The notes under the pieces were generated by a model. That model worked only from the letters and a program-made list of their open reading frames with translations, was not told the origin of the DNA and made no database searches. A DNA stretch of 64,000 bases from Burkholderia cepacia ATCC 25416 (GTDB lineage Bacteria; Pseudomonadota; Gammaproteobacteria; Burkholderiales; Burkholderiaceae): assembly GCF_001411495.1 (NCBI RefSeq), contig NZ_CP012982.1, positions 930,001 to 994,000 on the forward strand, written 5' to 3'. The stretch's first letter is position 1. Each line of letters starts with the position of its first letter. Of the stretch, positions 63,876-64,000 are shown piece by piece. Both the position numbers and the translations under genes were made by a program.

Positions 63876-64000
63876 GGGTGACCGCCCCACTCCGCCGATG
63901 AACACCGGCCGCATGCCGGCCGGCCCGCATTCACCGCTCGGACCACGCCGCTGCACGCAGCCGTTCAGTCCTTCCGGTCCGGCAGGATATGCGCGCGAAT

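Overview
The window reads as part of a secondary replicon of a Burkholderia, most likely a member of the B. cepacia complex. This is inferred from the very high GC of most of the sequence, the codon use, two OmpC-like porins, many LysR regulators, a second-copy-type groESL and DUF4148 and EamA genes typical of that genus. No rRNA, tRNA, CRISPR array or intact insertion sequence was seen.

Layout. (1) 1-5.5 kb is an AT-richer type VI secretion (T6SS) island on the minus strand: hcp, a vgrG cut short by a deletion, a lysozyme-type effector joined out of frame behind it, and two related candidate immunity genes. (2) 5.6-13.1 kb holds an orphan terminator with three palindromes, a twice-frameshifted exported protein, and a sulfatase operon (lipoprotein sulfatase, exported formylglycine-generating enzyme, NlpA-like binding protein, cysteine-cluster protein, ABM protein), then an SDR dehydrogenase. 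(3) 13.5-21.9 kb holds a curli remnant (broken csgA plus an intact csgH-like gene) followed by ordinary metabolic, transport and LysR genes.

(4) 21.9-39 kb is the most interesting part: an organosulfur uptake and desulfurisation locus. It encodes an SsuD-like FMNH2 monooxygenase, three paralogues resembling the sulfinate desulfinase DszB (two keep the Cys-His-Arg triad, one has lost Cys and His), a private TonB-ExbB-ExbD set with a TonB-dependent receptor, an MFS transporter, an SsuA-like binding protein with two permeases but no ATPase, a SfnR-like sigma-54 activator, a class II aldolase and a secretory lipase. Five sigma-54 (-24/-12) promoters can be read in the gaps, and two divergent promoter regions share 18-bp palindromes of the form TGTTGC-N4-GCAACA, which I infer to be SfnR activator sites.

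(5) 39-48.4 kb has groESL with a CIRCE element, hypothetical genes preceded by a possible peptide-leader attenuator, a PtsN-like EIIA, a degenerate N-acetylglutamate-kinase-like protein, a second porin and a chemotaxis receptor. (6) 49.1-53.8 kb is a complete family 2A encapsulin operon (rhodanese, serine acetyltransferase, XRE regulator, encapsulin shell, cysteine desulfurase cargo with a long disordered N-terminus), the type associated with sulfur storage. (7) 54.3-64 kb has an amidase, hydrolases, a DUF4148 protein, a Tle3-type T6SS phospholipase with its DUF2875 partner, and a cytochrome P460/hydrolase pair.

A sulfur theme runs through the window. Sulfate esters (sulfatase operon), sulfonates or sulfones (SfnR locus), and cysteine synthesis plus sulfane-sulfur storage (encapsulin operon) are all represented within about 47 kb.
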